From positions 186,001 to 250,000 of the forward strand of contig NZ_QLTT01000007.1 of assembly GCF_003269295.1 (NCBI RefSeq): DNA of 64,000 bases. Direction: 5' to 3'. Under the pieces are notes generated by a model that was not told the origin of the DNA, searched no databases, and worked only from the letters and a program-made list of their open reading frames with translations. Positions 1 through 7,440 of this stretch are shown piece after piece; position 1 is the first letter of the stretch; each line of letters opens with the position of its first letter. This stretch comes from Lentzea atacamensis (GTDB lineage: Bacteria; Actinomycetota; Actinomycetes; Mycobacteriales; Pseudonocardiaceae). Position numbers and translations under genes: made by a program.

Positions 1-1
1 G

Positions 2-610
2 TTCTGCGTGGGTGCTGCGATGGCGTCGACGTTCTACTTCCTGACGCTGCTGATGCAGTTCGTTCTCGGGTACAGCCCGCTGGTCACCGGCCTGTCGTAC
101 CTGCCGCTGTCGGTCGCGATCTTCCTTGGCGCCGGCATGGTCGCACCGCAGACGAGCAAGCTGGGCGGCCGGTTCACGTTGCTGAGCGGCCTCGTCGCCG
201 GTGTGATCGGCCTCGGCTGGCTGTCCTTCGTCGACAGCCGCGCGACGTTCGTCGCCGACCTGCTCGGTCCGAGCCTGCTGTTCGGTGTAGGCGTCGGCAT
301 GGTGCTCGGCACAGTGGCGAACCTCGCCACCGCAGCGCTGCCGTCGAGCCAGCAGGGACTCGCGTCCGGGCTGCTCACGACCGGCCAGGCCCTCGGTGGT
401 GCGGCTGGTCTCGCCGTGCTCGTGGCGGTTGCCAACTTCAGCGGTGGCGAGTCGCGCGTCCCTGAGCAGATGGCATCCGGGTACGCGAACGCGTTCCTCG
501 GCACCGCCGTCCTGCTCGTGATCGCGGCGCTCGCCGCGGCCGCGATGCCGAAGGTGTCGCGAGACGCGTCGGACGAGTCGGCGCCGGAGCCTGTCGTGGC
601 GCACATCTGA
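2..610 (+). CDS. MFS drug exporter, C-terminal part (DHA2-like), truncated by window start
   Basis: About 200 residues of the C-terminal half of a 14-helix-type major facilitator exporter are visible. There are repeated hydrophobic helices, a Gly-rich segment near LLFGVGVGMVLG and a polar tail after the last helix. The reading frame is open to the window edge, so the true start lies upstream. Proteins of this family expel drugs using the proton gradient, and in antibiotic clusters they usually give export and self-resistance. It converges on the epoxide hydrolase gene with a strong hairpin between them. Membership of the polyketide cluster is inferred from position. Confidence 0.8.
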   Translation, partial: FCVGAAMASTFYFLTLLMQFVLGYSPLVTGLSYLPLSVAIFLGAGMVAPQTSKLGGRFTLLSGLVAGVIGLGWLSFVDSRATFVADLLGPSLLFGVGVGMVLGTVANLATAALPSSQQGLASGLLTTGQALGGAAGLAVLVAVANFSGGESRVPEQMASGYANAFLGTAVLLVIAALAAAAMPKVSRDASDESAPEPVVAHI

Positions 611-621
611 GACACAGCTAC

Positions 622-658
622 GAGAGGGGGAGCTTCCACAGCGGAAGCTCCCCCTCTC
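622..658. terminator. Bidirectional hairpin terminator
   Basis: A perfect 16-bp inverted repeat (arms 622-637 and 643-658, 5-nt loop) lies between the convergent exporter and epoxide hydrolase genes. No long T-run follows, as is common in actinomycetes. Confidence 0.75.
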
Positions 659-665
659 CCGCGGT

Positions 666-1787
666 TCAGCCGAGCACGCGCAGAAACGCACGGAGCTCGG
701 CGGCGAGTTCCACCGGGCGTTCCAGAGCGGGGAAGTGGCCCCCCTCCGGCAGGTCGCGCCAGTACCGCAGATCGGTGAAGCGGGTGCGGGCCCACGCCCT
801 CGGCAGCCATGCGTCGTTCGGGAACACCGACGCCCCGGTCGGCACGTTCGTGGGGTTCATCGGCTCGGTGTCGAAGCTCTCCCAGAACAACCGGGCCGAC
901 GAGACGCCGGTGCCGGTGAACCAGTAGGTGGACACGATGTCGAGCAGCTTGTCCCTCGGCACCGCCTGTTCGAGGTCGTTGTCGTGTCCCGCCCATTCCC
1001 AGAAGCGGTCGACGATCCAGGCCAGCAACGCCGCCGGGGAGTCGGTGAGGCCGTAGCCGAGTGCCTGGGGGCGGCTGGACTGGATCGCGGCGTAGCCGGA
1101 GCGGTTCTTGCCGAAGCCCCGCATCCGCGCCATGGCTCGCTGGTCGCGTTCGTCGAGCTCCACCTGTTCCTGCGGCGGCCGGGCGAGCGGCATCGTGAGG
1201 TGAATGCCCGCGAGGTGTTCGGGATCGACGGTGCCGAGCGCGGCCGACACCCAGGACCCCCAGTCGCCGCCGTGTGCGACGTAGCGCTCGTAGCCCAGCC
1301 GCGACATGAGCTCGGCCCACGCTTCGGCGATGTGCTGCACCGTCCACCCGGTCGTCGCGGGCTTGTCGCTGAAACCGTGTCCTGGCAGCGAAGGACACAC
1401 GACGTCGAACGCGTCGGCGGGGTCTTCCGGATCCGTCAGGAGATCGATGATGTCGAGGAACTCCACCGGCGCACTGGGCCAGCCGTGCGTCAGCAGCAGC
1501 GGTGTCGCCGACGGGTGCGGCGAACGCACGTGCAGGAAGTGGATGCCGACGTCGTCGATCGTGGTGCGGAACTGCGGCAGCGAGTTCAGTTTTCGTTCCA
1601 CCACGCGCCAGTCGTACGTCTTCGCCCAGTGGCCGGCGAGTTCGGTGAGGTACGCCACCGGTGGTCCCTGGGACCAGTCGCCGACGGTCTCGGCGTCCGG
1701 CCAGCGCGTGCGCGCCAACCGTTCTCTCAGGTCGTCCAACGCGGACGGTGGGACGTCGATCGTGTAGGGCTCGATCTTCCGGCTCAC
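666..1787 (-). CDS. Epoxide hydrolase (alpha/beta hydrolase with EHN N-terminal domain)
   Basis: The predicted protein has 373 residues, typical for the bacterial EHN-type epoxide hydrolases. The N-terminal segment begins KIEPYTIDVP. It is followed by the HGWP oxyanion motif, a nucleophile elbow HGGDWGSW with the catalytic Asp, and a C-terminal EGGHFPALE motif carrying the catalytic His. GTG at 1787 is chosen because a GGAGGTGAG ribosome site lies just upstream; a longer ATG frame starts at 1826 without one. The enzyme would open an epoxide to a diol, or act on a related intermediate, in polyketide tailoring. It diverges from the P450 gene. The family is clear, the substrate unknown. Confidence 0.88.
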   Translation of the reverse strand: MSRKIEPYTIDVPPSALDDLRERLARTRWPDAETVGDWSQGPPVAYLTELAGHWAKTYDWRVVERKLNSLPQFRTTIDDVGIHFLHVRSPHPSATPLLLTHGWPSAPVEFLDIIDLLTDPEDPADAFDVVCPSLPGHGFSDKPATTGWTVQHIAEAWAELMSRLGYERYVAHGGDWGSWVSAALGTVDPEHLAGIHLTMPLARPPQEQVELDERDQRAMARMRGFGKNRSGYAAIQSSRPQALGYGLTDSPAALLAWIVDRFWEWAGHDNDLEQAVPRDKLLDIVSTYWFTGTGVSSARLFWESFDTEPMNPTNVPTGASVFPNDAWLPRAWARTRFTDLRYWRDLPEGGHFPALERPVELAAELRAFLRVLG

Positions 1788-1930
1788 CTGCTCACCTCCA
1801 GGTGCAGTGACTGGGTCGCGGGCCACGCTAGGGCGTCACGCTCGACACATCCTTGAGTCCACAATGGACCTTTGAGTGACGCTCCAGCCGACGGTGACAC
1901 CCTCACGGCAGTCGACCAGGAGGACTCGTC

Positions 1931-3163
1931 ATGACCACAAGTGCCGTCGAACCCGGCAGCGCCCAAACTGAGGAGACGTTCCCGTACCAGAGGCAGTGCC
2001 CGTTCACGCCTCCGAAACAGTACGACGACATGATCGACGAAGACGTCGTCCAGGTCACGCTGACGGGCTCAGGGCTGCGGATCTGGACGATCAGCGGCTA
2101 CCACACGATCAAGAAGATCCTGACCGACCCGAGGATCAGCGCTTCGCGCAAGCACGACAACTTCCCGTTCTACTTCGTCGCGCCGCCGGAGTTCCGCACC
2201 GAGACGTCGTTCATCGGCTACGACAACCCGGAGCACACCCGGACCCGGCGCAAGGCGGCCGTGACGTTCACCAACCGTCAGGTGAAGCGCCTTCGCCCGC
2301 GGATCCAGGAGATCGTCGACGAGTACATCGACAAGATCCTGACGATGACGCCGCCGATCGACTTCCACCGCGAGTTCTCGCTCGCCGTGCCGATGACGGT
2401 GATCTGCGAGCTGCTCGGCATCCCGCAGGACGAGCACGACTTCTTCATCAACCACGGCACGTGTCTGCTCGGCGGCCACTCGACGCCCGAGCAGCGTCAG
2501 GCCGCCATCGTCGAGGTGAACGCCTACGTCGACAAGCTGATCACGTTGAAGGAGAAGGAACCCGGCGACGATCTGCTCAGCCGCGCGATGGCCGAGTACG
2601 CCGCGTCCGGCGAGGAGTACACCCGCCGCGACCTGTTCAACATGATCCGCCTGCTGATGAACGGCGGCCACGAGACGACCGCCTCGATGCTCTCGCTCGG
2701 CACCGCCTGCCTGCTGGAGAACCCCGACCAGCTGCAGCTGCTGCTCGACGACCCGCAGGGCATGATCGAGCCGGCGGTCGAGGAGCTCGTCCGCATCGCC
2801 ACCATCGGCGACACCGCGATTCCGCGCGTCGCCCTGGAGGACATCGAGATCGGCGGCAAGACGATCAAGGCGGGCGACGGCATCCTCTGCCTGGCGCTGG
2901 CAGGCAACCGCGATCCGGAGATCTTCCCGGAGCCGGAGAAGGTGATCCTCGCCCGCGGGACCCGCAAGCACCTCGGGTTCGGGCACGGGCTGCACCACTG
3001 CATCGGCGCCGACCTCGCGCGCCTTGAGATGGAACTGGTGTGGACGACGCTGTTCCAGCGGATCCCCTCGTTGCGGCTGGCCAAGCCGTTCCTGGAGATC
3101 CCGCGCAAGGAAGGCGCCGTGATCTACGGCCTGTGGGAGCTTCCGGTCACCTGGGACGCGTGA
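1931..3163 (+). CDS. Cytochrome P450 (CYP105-like)
   Basis: The 410-residue protein has all the P450 landmarks. The I-helix oxygen-binding motif GGHETT is at 245-250, the ExxR pair is E285/R288, and the heme loop FGHGLHHCIG has the thiolate ligand Cys357. An AGGAGG site precedes the ATG. It heads a run of same-strand genes with its own ferredoxin, a ketoreductase and a ferredoxin reductase, so a complete electron-transfer chain is encoded locally. It probably hydroxylates or epoxidises the polyketide, and the neighbouring epoxide hydrolase would fit an epoxide product. Assignment to CYP105 is by general resemblance only. Confidence 0.93.
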   Translation: MTTSAVEPGSAQTEETFPYQRQCPFTPPKQYDDMIDEDVVQVTLTGSGLRIWTISGYHTIKKILTDPRISASRKHDNFPFYFVAPPEFRTETSFIGYDNPEHTRTRRKAAVTFTNRQVKRLRPRIQEIVDEYIDKILTMTPPIDFHREFSLAVPMTVICELLGIPQDEHDFFINHGTCLLGGHSTPEQRQAAIVEVNAYVDKLITLKEKEPGDDLLSRAMAEYAASGEEYTRRDLFNMIRLLMNGGHETTASMLSLGTACLLENPDQLQLLLDDPQGMIEPAVEELVRIATIGDTAIPRVALEDIEIGGKTIKAGDGILCLALAGNRDPEIFPEPEKVILARGTRKHLGFGHGLHHCIGADLARLEMELVWTTLFQRIPSLRLAKPFLEIPRKEGAVIYGLWELPVTWDA

Positions 3164-3173
3164 CGTTCGGGCG

Positions 3174-3196
3174 AAGGGCCTCGATCCGGGGCCCTT
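3174..3196 (+). terminator. Weak hairpin between P450 and ferredoxin genes
   Basis: The short inverted repeat AAGGGCC / GGCCCTT (3174-3180 and 3190-3196) lies in the 122-nt gap after the P450 gene. It could attenuate rather than fully stop transcription into the ferredoxin gene. Confidence 0.35.
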
Positions 3197-3285
3197 TCCG
3201 CTCAAGGTGGCCTCCACCACACGAAAAGCACACCAGGGCAAGGTGGACAACGTCCGGCGAGCCGCAGATCCGTGGGAGAACTGCC

Positions 3286-3609
3286 ATGCCAAAGATCACC
3301 TATGTAACGCACGACGGCATCGAGACCGTTGTCGACGTCGCCGTCAACGAGACCGTGATGCGCGGCGGAGTTCTCAACGGCATCAAGGGAATCGTGGCGC
3401 AGTGCGGCGGTGGCGCCTCCTGCGGCACGTGCCACGTGTACGTCGATCCCGAGAACACGAAGCCGCTCGCCGAGATGCACCAGGTCGAGGACGAGCTGTT
3501 GTACTTCACGGCCTGCGAGCGCAAGGAGAACAGCAGGCTGAGCTGCCAGCTGCCCGTGACCGAGGAGCTCGACGGACTCGTCGTGCACCTTCCTGAGAAG
3601 CAACTCTGA
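3286..3609 (+). CDS. 2Fe-2S ferredoxin, adrenodoxin/putidaredoxin type
   Basis: This 107-residue ferredoxin has cluster ligands Cys40, Cys46, Cys49 and Cys87 in the C-x5-C-x2-C-x37-C spacing of adrenodoxin-type proteins. It would carry electrons from the reductase at 4404-5621 to the P450 at 1931-3163. The start is the ATG at 3286 (MPKITYVT), where homology begins; an upstream open frame has no homology. It ends 13 nt before the ketoreductase gene, with a GAGGAGAGA ribosome site in between. Confidence 0.92.
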   Translation: MPKITYVTHDGIETVVDVAVNETVMRGGVLNGIKGIVAQCGGGASCGTCHVYVDPENTKPLAEMHQVEDELLYFTACERKENSRLSCQLPVTEELDGLVVHLPEKQL

Positions 3610-3622
3610 GGAGAGAAGACGC

Positions 3623-4402
3623 ATGAGCAAGCGACGGGTAGCCCTGGTCACGGGCGCCACGAGTGGTATCGGTCTCGAGGTCGCCCGCAGTCTCGGCAAG
3701 CAGGGGCACGCGGTGTTCGTCGTGGCCCGCACGGCCGAGAACGTGAACACCACGGTGAAGCAGCTGCGCGAAGAAGGGCACGAGGCGGACGGCGCTGCCG
3801 CCGACGTGACGTCCACCGAGGACATCCGCTCCGCCGTCCAGAAGGCGGTCGACACGTTCGGTCCCGTCGAGATCCTCGTGAACAACGCGGGTCGCGGTGG
3901 CGGTGGCATCACCGCCGAGCTGGACGAGAACCTCTGGCTGGACGTCATCGACACCAACCTCAACGGTGTCTTCCGCTTCACCAAAGAGGTTCTGAGCACC
4001 GGCAGGATGGTCGAGCAGTCCTGGGGCCGGATCATCAACATCGCCTCCACCGGCGGCAAGCAGGGCGTGGTGTTCGCCGCGCCCTACTCGGCGTCCAAGC
4101 ACGGCGTCGTCGGCTTCACCAAGGCCGTCGGCATCGAGCTCGCGAAGTCCGGCATCACCGTCAACGCGGTGTGCCCCGGCTACGTCGAGACGCCCATGGC
4201 CGGCCGCGTCCGCCAGGGCTACGCGAACCACTGGGGCATCAGCGAGGAAGAGGTCCTCGAGAAGTTCAACGCCAAGATCCCGCTGGGTCGGTACAGCACG
4301 CCGGAAGAGGTCGCCGGTCTCGTGACGTACCTGACCACGGACACCGCGTCCTCGATCACCGCGCAGGCGCTCAACGTCTGCGGCGGGCTGGGCAACTACT
4401 GA
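3623..4402 (+). CDS. Type II polyketide ketoreductase, actIII-like (C9 ketoreductase)
   Basis: This 259-residue short-chain dehydrogenase closely resembles the actinorhodin ketoreductase along its whole length, including the ending NVCGGLGNY. The NADPH-binding motif TGATSGIG is at 10-17, and the catalytic Asn114, Ser142, Tyr155 and Lys159 are in place. It would reduce the C9 carbonyl of the ACP-bound polyketide chain before or during first-ring closure. One feature stands out: the Pro-Gly-Gly stereocontrol motif of ActKR (residues 94-96 there) is Gly-Gly-Gly here (92-94). It lies 1 nt before the reductase gene, so the two are co-transcribed. Confidence 0.95.
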   Translation: MSKRRVALVTGATSGIGLEVARSLGKQGHAVFVVARTAENVNTTVKQLREEGHEADGAAADVTSTEDIRSAVQKAVDTFGPVEILVNNAGRGGGGITAELDENLWLDVIDTNLNGVFRFTKEVLSTGRMVEQSWGRIINIASTGGKQGVVFAAPYSASKHGVVGFTKAVGIELAKSGITVNAVCPGYVETPMAGRVRQGYANHWGISEEEVLEKFNAKIPLGRYSTPEEVAGLVTYLTTDTASSITAQALNVCGGLGNY

Positions 4403-4403
4403 C

Positions 4404-5621
4404 ATGCGCGGCGAGTCGGTAGTCGTCGTCGGGGCCGGGCAGGCGGGCTGCCAGGTCGCGGTGTCCCTGCGAGAACAGGGACACCGCGGCTCCATCACCC
4501 TCGTGGGTGACGAGCAGGCCGCGCCGTACCAGCGGCCACCGCTCACGAAGGCCTACCTGGCGGGGGAGACCGACCTCGCCGGGCTGGTGCTGCGGCAGGA
4601 CTCCTACTACGCGGACCACGGCATCCAGGTCGTGACCGGTGAACGGGTCATCGGTGTCGACCGGTCGGCGCGGGTCGTGGTGCTGGGCTGTGCCCGCACC
4701 ATCGGCTACGACCACCTCGTGTTCGCGACCGGCGCACGGCCCAGGCCACTGCCCGTTCCCGGTGCCGAGCACGTGCTGAACCTGCGCACGGTGGCCGACG
4801 CGGACGTGATCAGGCAGAAGCTCGAAGGCAGGACCGGACTGGACGTCGTCGTCATCGGCGGCGGGTTCATCGGCCTCGAGTTCGCCGCCGTGGTCCGGAA
4901 ACTGCGCCACGAGGTGACCGTCGTCGAGACCCAGCCGCGGGTGATGCAGCGGGCCGTCTCCGAGGCGACCGCGCGGCACCTGACCAACCGCCACCGCCGT
5001 GAGGGCGTCCAGGTGCTGACCGGCACCGGCGTCGCCGCCGTCCGGGAGGGCTTCGTCGAGCTGACCGACGGCACGGTGCTGGTGGCGGACCTGGTGGTCG
5101 CGGGCATCGGCGTCATCCCGAACGCGGAGATCGCGCAACGGTCGGGACTCGCGTGCGACGACGGCATCGTGGTCGACGCCCACCTGCGCACGGTCGACCC
5201 GCGGGTGCACGCGATCGGTGACTGCGCGCGGTTCGCCCGCCCGCTCTCCGGTGGCCTGGTCCGCCTGGAGTCGGTGCAGAACGCCGTGGACCAGGCCGGT
5301 TGCGTGGCCGCGGCCATCCTGGGAAGTGCCGAGCCCTACACCGCGCTGCCGTGGTTCTGGAGCGACCAGTACGACGTGAAGCTGCAGATCGCCGGCCTCA
5401 CCGACGGCCACGACCGCACGGTCACCGTCGGTGACCCCGCGCAGGGCAAGTTCTCGGTGTTCTGCTTCCGCGGTGACCGGCTGCTCGGTGTCGAGGCGTA
5501 CAACCGCCCGGTCGACTTCCTCATGGCACGCCGCCTGATGGACTCCGGCGCCACGCTCACCCCGGAGATCGTCGGGAGGCCCGGCTTCGACCTCCGCCTG
5601 AGCCTGCAGCAAGCGGCCTAG
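4404..5621 (+). CDS. FAD-dependent ferredoxin reductase (rhodocoxin/putidaredoxin reductase type)
   Basis: The 405-residue flavoprotein has an N-terminal FAD-binding motif VVGAGQAG, a central NAD(P)H-binding GGGFIGLE motif near residue 153 and the late FAD motif HAIGDCARF. The C-terminal domain is of the reductase type. It transfers electrons from NAD(P)H to the 2Fe-2S ferredoxin encoded two genes upstream, and so to the P450. The ATG follows the ketoreductase stop by one base, indicating tight coupling. The family is certain; partner assignment follows from position. Confidence 0.92.
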   Translation: MRGESVVVVGAGQAGCQVAVSLREQGHRGSITLVGDEQAAPYQRPPLTKAYLAGETDLAGLVLRQDSYYADHGIQVVTGERVIGVDRSARVVVLGCARTIGYDHLVFATGARPRPLPVPGAEHVLNLRTVADADVIRQKLEGRTGLDVVVIGGGFIGLEFAAVVRKLRHEVTVVETQPRVMQRAVSEATARHLTNRHRREGVQVLTGTGVAAVREGFVELTDGTVLVADLVVAGIGVIPNAEIAQRSGLACDDGIVVDAHLRTVDPRVHAIGDCARFARPLSGGLVRLESVQNAVDQAGCVAAAILGSAEPYTALPWFWSDQYDVKLQIAGLTDGHDRTVTVGDPAQGKFSVFCFRGDRLLGVEAYNRPVDFLMARRLMDSGATLTPEIVGRPGFDLRLSLQQAA

Positions 5622-5649
5622 CCCGATGCGCGCGCCAGCCGCGGAGCGG

Positions 5650-6255
5650 TCAGATCCAGCCCGCTTCCTCCGCGATGCGGATGGCGTCCACCTTGTTGCG
5701 CCCGTTGAGCTTGGTCATGATCGTCGTCAGGTAGTTGCGCACCGTGCCCGCCGACAGCGACAGCGCCGTCGCGATGTCGGCCGGGTCCGCGCCGTCGGCC
5801 GCCAGCCGGAGCACCTCGAGCTCGCGGTCGGTGAGCGGGCACTCGCCCCGGTCCCATGCGGCCAGGGCGAGCTGGCTGTCCACGACCCGTTCGCCGGCGG
5901 CGACCCGGCGGATCGCGTCGGCGAGCTCGGTCGGCGGCGCGTCCTTCAGCAGGAACCCGTCCACGCGCGCGGCAAGCGCCTTCCGCAGCGTTCCCGGCCT
6001 GCCGAGCGACGTCAGCATCAACGTCCTGACGTTTGGCATCGTTTCGCGAATCGTCATGGCGGCGGTCAAACCGTCGAGGATCGGCAGATCGATGTCGATC
6101 ACGCAGACATCGGGCTTGTGCTGACGGGCGCCCGGCACGATCTTGTCCCCGGTGCTGACCTCGGCGACCACCTCGATGTCCGGTTCGAGGTTGAGCAGCG
6201 CGATGAGAGCACCGCGCACCATGTGCATGTCCTCAGCCAGCAGAACCCTGATCAT
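5650..6255 (-). CDS. LuxR/NarL-family response regulator
   Basis: The 201-residue protein has a receiver domain (about 1-120), with Asp54 in VIDIDLP as the probable phosphoacceptor and Lys in LLKDA near residue 103. The C-terminal LuxR-type helix-turn-helix (about 137-199) contains TDRELEVLRL and a recognition helix around SAGTVRNYL. It diverges from the KAS III gene, leaving a 127-nt intergenic region for both promoters. The DesK-type kinase at 7441-9699 is the obvious partner, although the two genes are separated by the KAS III gene. Confidence 0.93.
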   Translation of the reverse strand: MIRVLLAEDMHMVRGALIALLNLEPDIEVVAEVSTGDKIVPGARQHKPDVCVIDIDLPILDGLTAAMTIRETMPNVRTLMLTSLGRPGTLRKALAARVDGFLLKDAPPTELADAIRRVAAGERVVDSQLALAAWDRGECPLTDRELEVLRLAADGADPADIATALSLSAGTVRNYLTTIMTKLNGRNKVDAIRIAEEAGWI

Positions 6256-6382
6256 CGCGCTCCTCCGCGCGCCACCTTATCTCTCGCAGTTCATGTCGCG
6301 CTCCACGCCACATCGAGGCGTGCCCACAACGGTGATTTGCGTCGTGCGCGTCGACACGCGCGCTGAAGGAGGTTGGACCGCG

Positions 6383-7390
6383 GTGCGAGTTGAGGATGTT
6401 TTCGTCAGGGGCAACGGTGTGCGCCTGCCCGCGACACTGACGGTCGCGGACGCGATCTCGTCGGGGGAGTGCGAGCCGAAACTGGTGGCACGAACGGACG
6501 TCGTGTCGGTCGCCGTGTCCCCGGACGAGTCGGCCGCGGAGATGGCGGTGGCCGCGGCCAGGATCGCATTGGAACACGCGGGGTCCGCCTCGGACGACGT
6601 CGAGCTGATCCTGCACGCCACCACCTACCACCAGGGCCAGGACCTGTGGCCGGTCGGTTCGTACATCCAGCGCGAGACCGTGCGGAACTCCTGTCTGGCG
6701 CTGGAGATCCGGCAGATGTCCAACGGCGGCATGGCCGCGCTGGACCTCGCGGTGGCCTATCTGGCCTCCAGGCCCGGCAAGGACGCGTTGCTGACCACGG
6801 CCGACCGCTTCTGCCTGCCCGGCATCGACCGGTGGCGCACCGATCCCGGCACGCCCTACGGCGACGGGGCTTCCGCCATCGTGCTGTCCCGCCGCGGCGG
6901 GTACGCGAAACTGCTTTCATTGGCCATCAACGCGGATTCCGATCTGGAACCGCTGCACCGCGGTGACGTGCCGATGGGTCTTGCGCCGTTCTCGCACCGC
7001 ATGCCCGTGGACTTCGAGGACGCCAAGCAGGCGTTCAGCCGCCAGTTCGGGCTGTCCTACGGCATCAACAAGGCCAACGCCGGTCAGGCCGCCGCCGTCG
7101 AGGAGGCACTCGCCGACGCGGACATGAAGATCGGTGACGCCGACTGGGTGATCCTGCCGCACTTCGGCCGGCGTCGCCTGGACGTGAACTACCTGCGGCC
7201 GTACGACATCGAGCCGCGGCGCACCACGTGGGAGTGGAGCCGCACCGTCGGCCACCTCGGCGCGGGGGACCAGTTCGCGAGCCTCGGCCACCTGGTCGAC
7301 GAGGGTCTGGCCCTCCCGGGGCAGCGGATCGTGATGTTCGGCGTCGGCGCCGGGTACAGCTGGGGCTGCGCCGTGCTGGAGATGGTCTGA
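6383..7390 (+). CDS. KAS III-family priming enzyme, Ser-type (DpsC-like)
   Basis: The 335-residue thiolase-fold protein belongs to the ketosynthase III family, but the nucleophilic Cys is replaced by Ser113 (in RQMSNGG) and the usual Asn by His291 in GHLGAGD. His260 is kept. Ser113, His291 and Asp296 match the Ser-His-Asp arrangement I recall for daunorubicin DpsC, which loads an unusual starter acyl group. It would select or transfer an acyl-CoA starter to the minimal polyketide synthase. GTG at 6383 is chosen because GAAGGAGG lies 11 nt upstream; the longer frame from 6143 overlaps the divergent regulator. Confidence 0.85.
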   Translation: MRVEDVFVRGNGVRLPATLTVADAISSGECEPKLVARTDVVSVAVSPDESAAEMAVAAARIALEHAGSASDDVELILHATTYHQGQDLWPVGSYIQRETVRNSCLALEIRQMSNGGMAALDLAVAYLASRPGKDALLTTADRFCLPGIDRWRTDPGTPYGDGASAIVLSRRGGYAKLLSLAINADSDLEPLHRGDVPMGLAPFSHRMPVDFEDAKQAFSRQFGLSYGINKANAGQAAAVEEALADADMKIGDADWVILPHFGRRRLDVNYLRPYDIEPRRTTWEWSRTVGHLGAGDQFASLGHLVDEGLALPGQRIVMFGVGAGYSWGCAVLEMV

Positions 7391-7400
7391 CAGAGCCACG

Positions 7401-7437
7401 AAGGCCGTGTGGGGGACTTCCCTCACACGGCCTTTTT
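7401..7437. terminator. Bidirectional terminator between KAS III and kinase genes
   Basis: An 11-bp stem (7401-7411 with 7424-7434) is followed by a T-run at 7433-7437. It lies between two convergent genes. Confidence 0.8.
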
Positions 7438-7440
7438 CGT

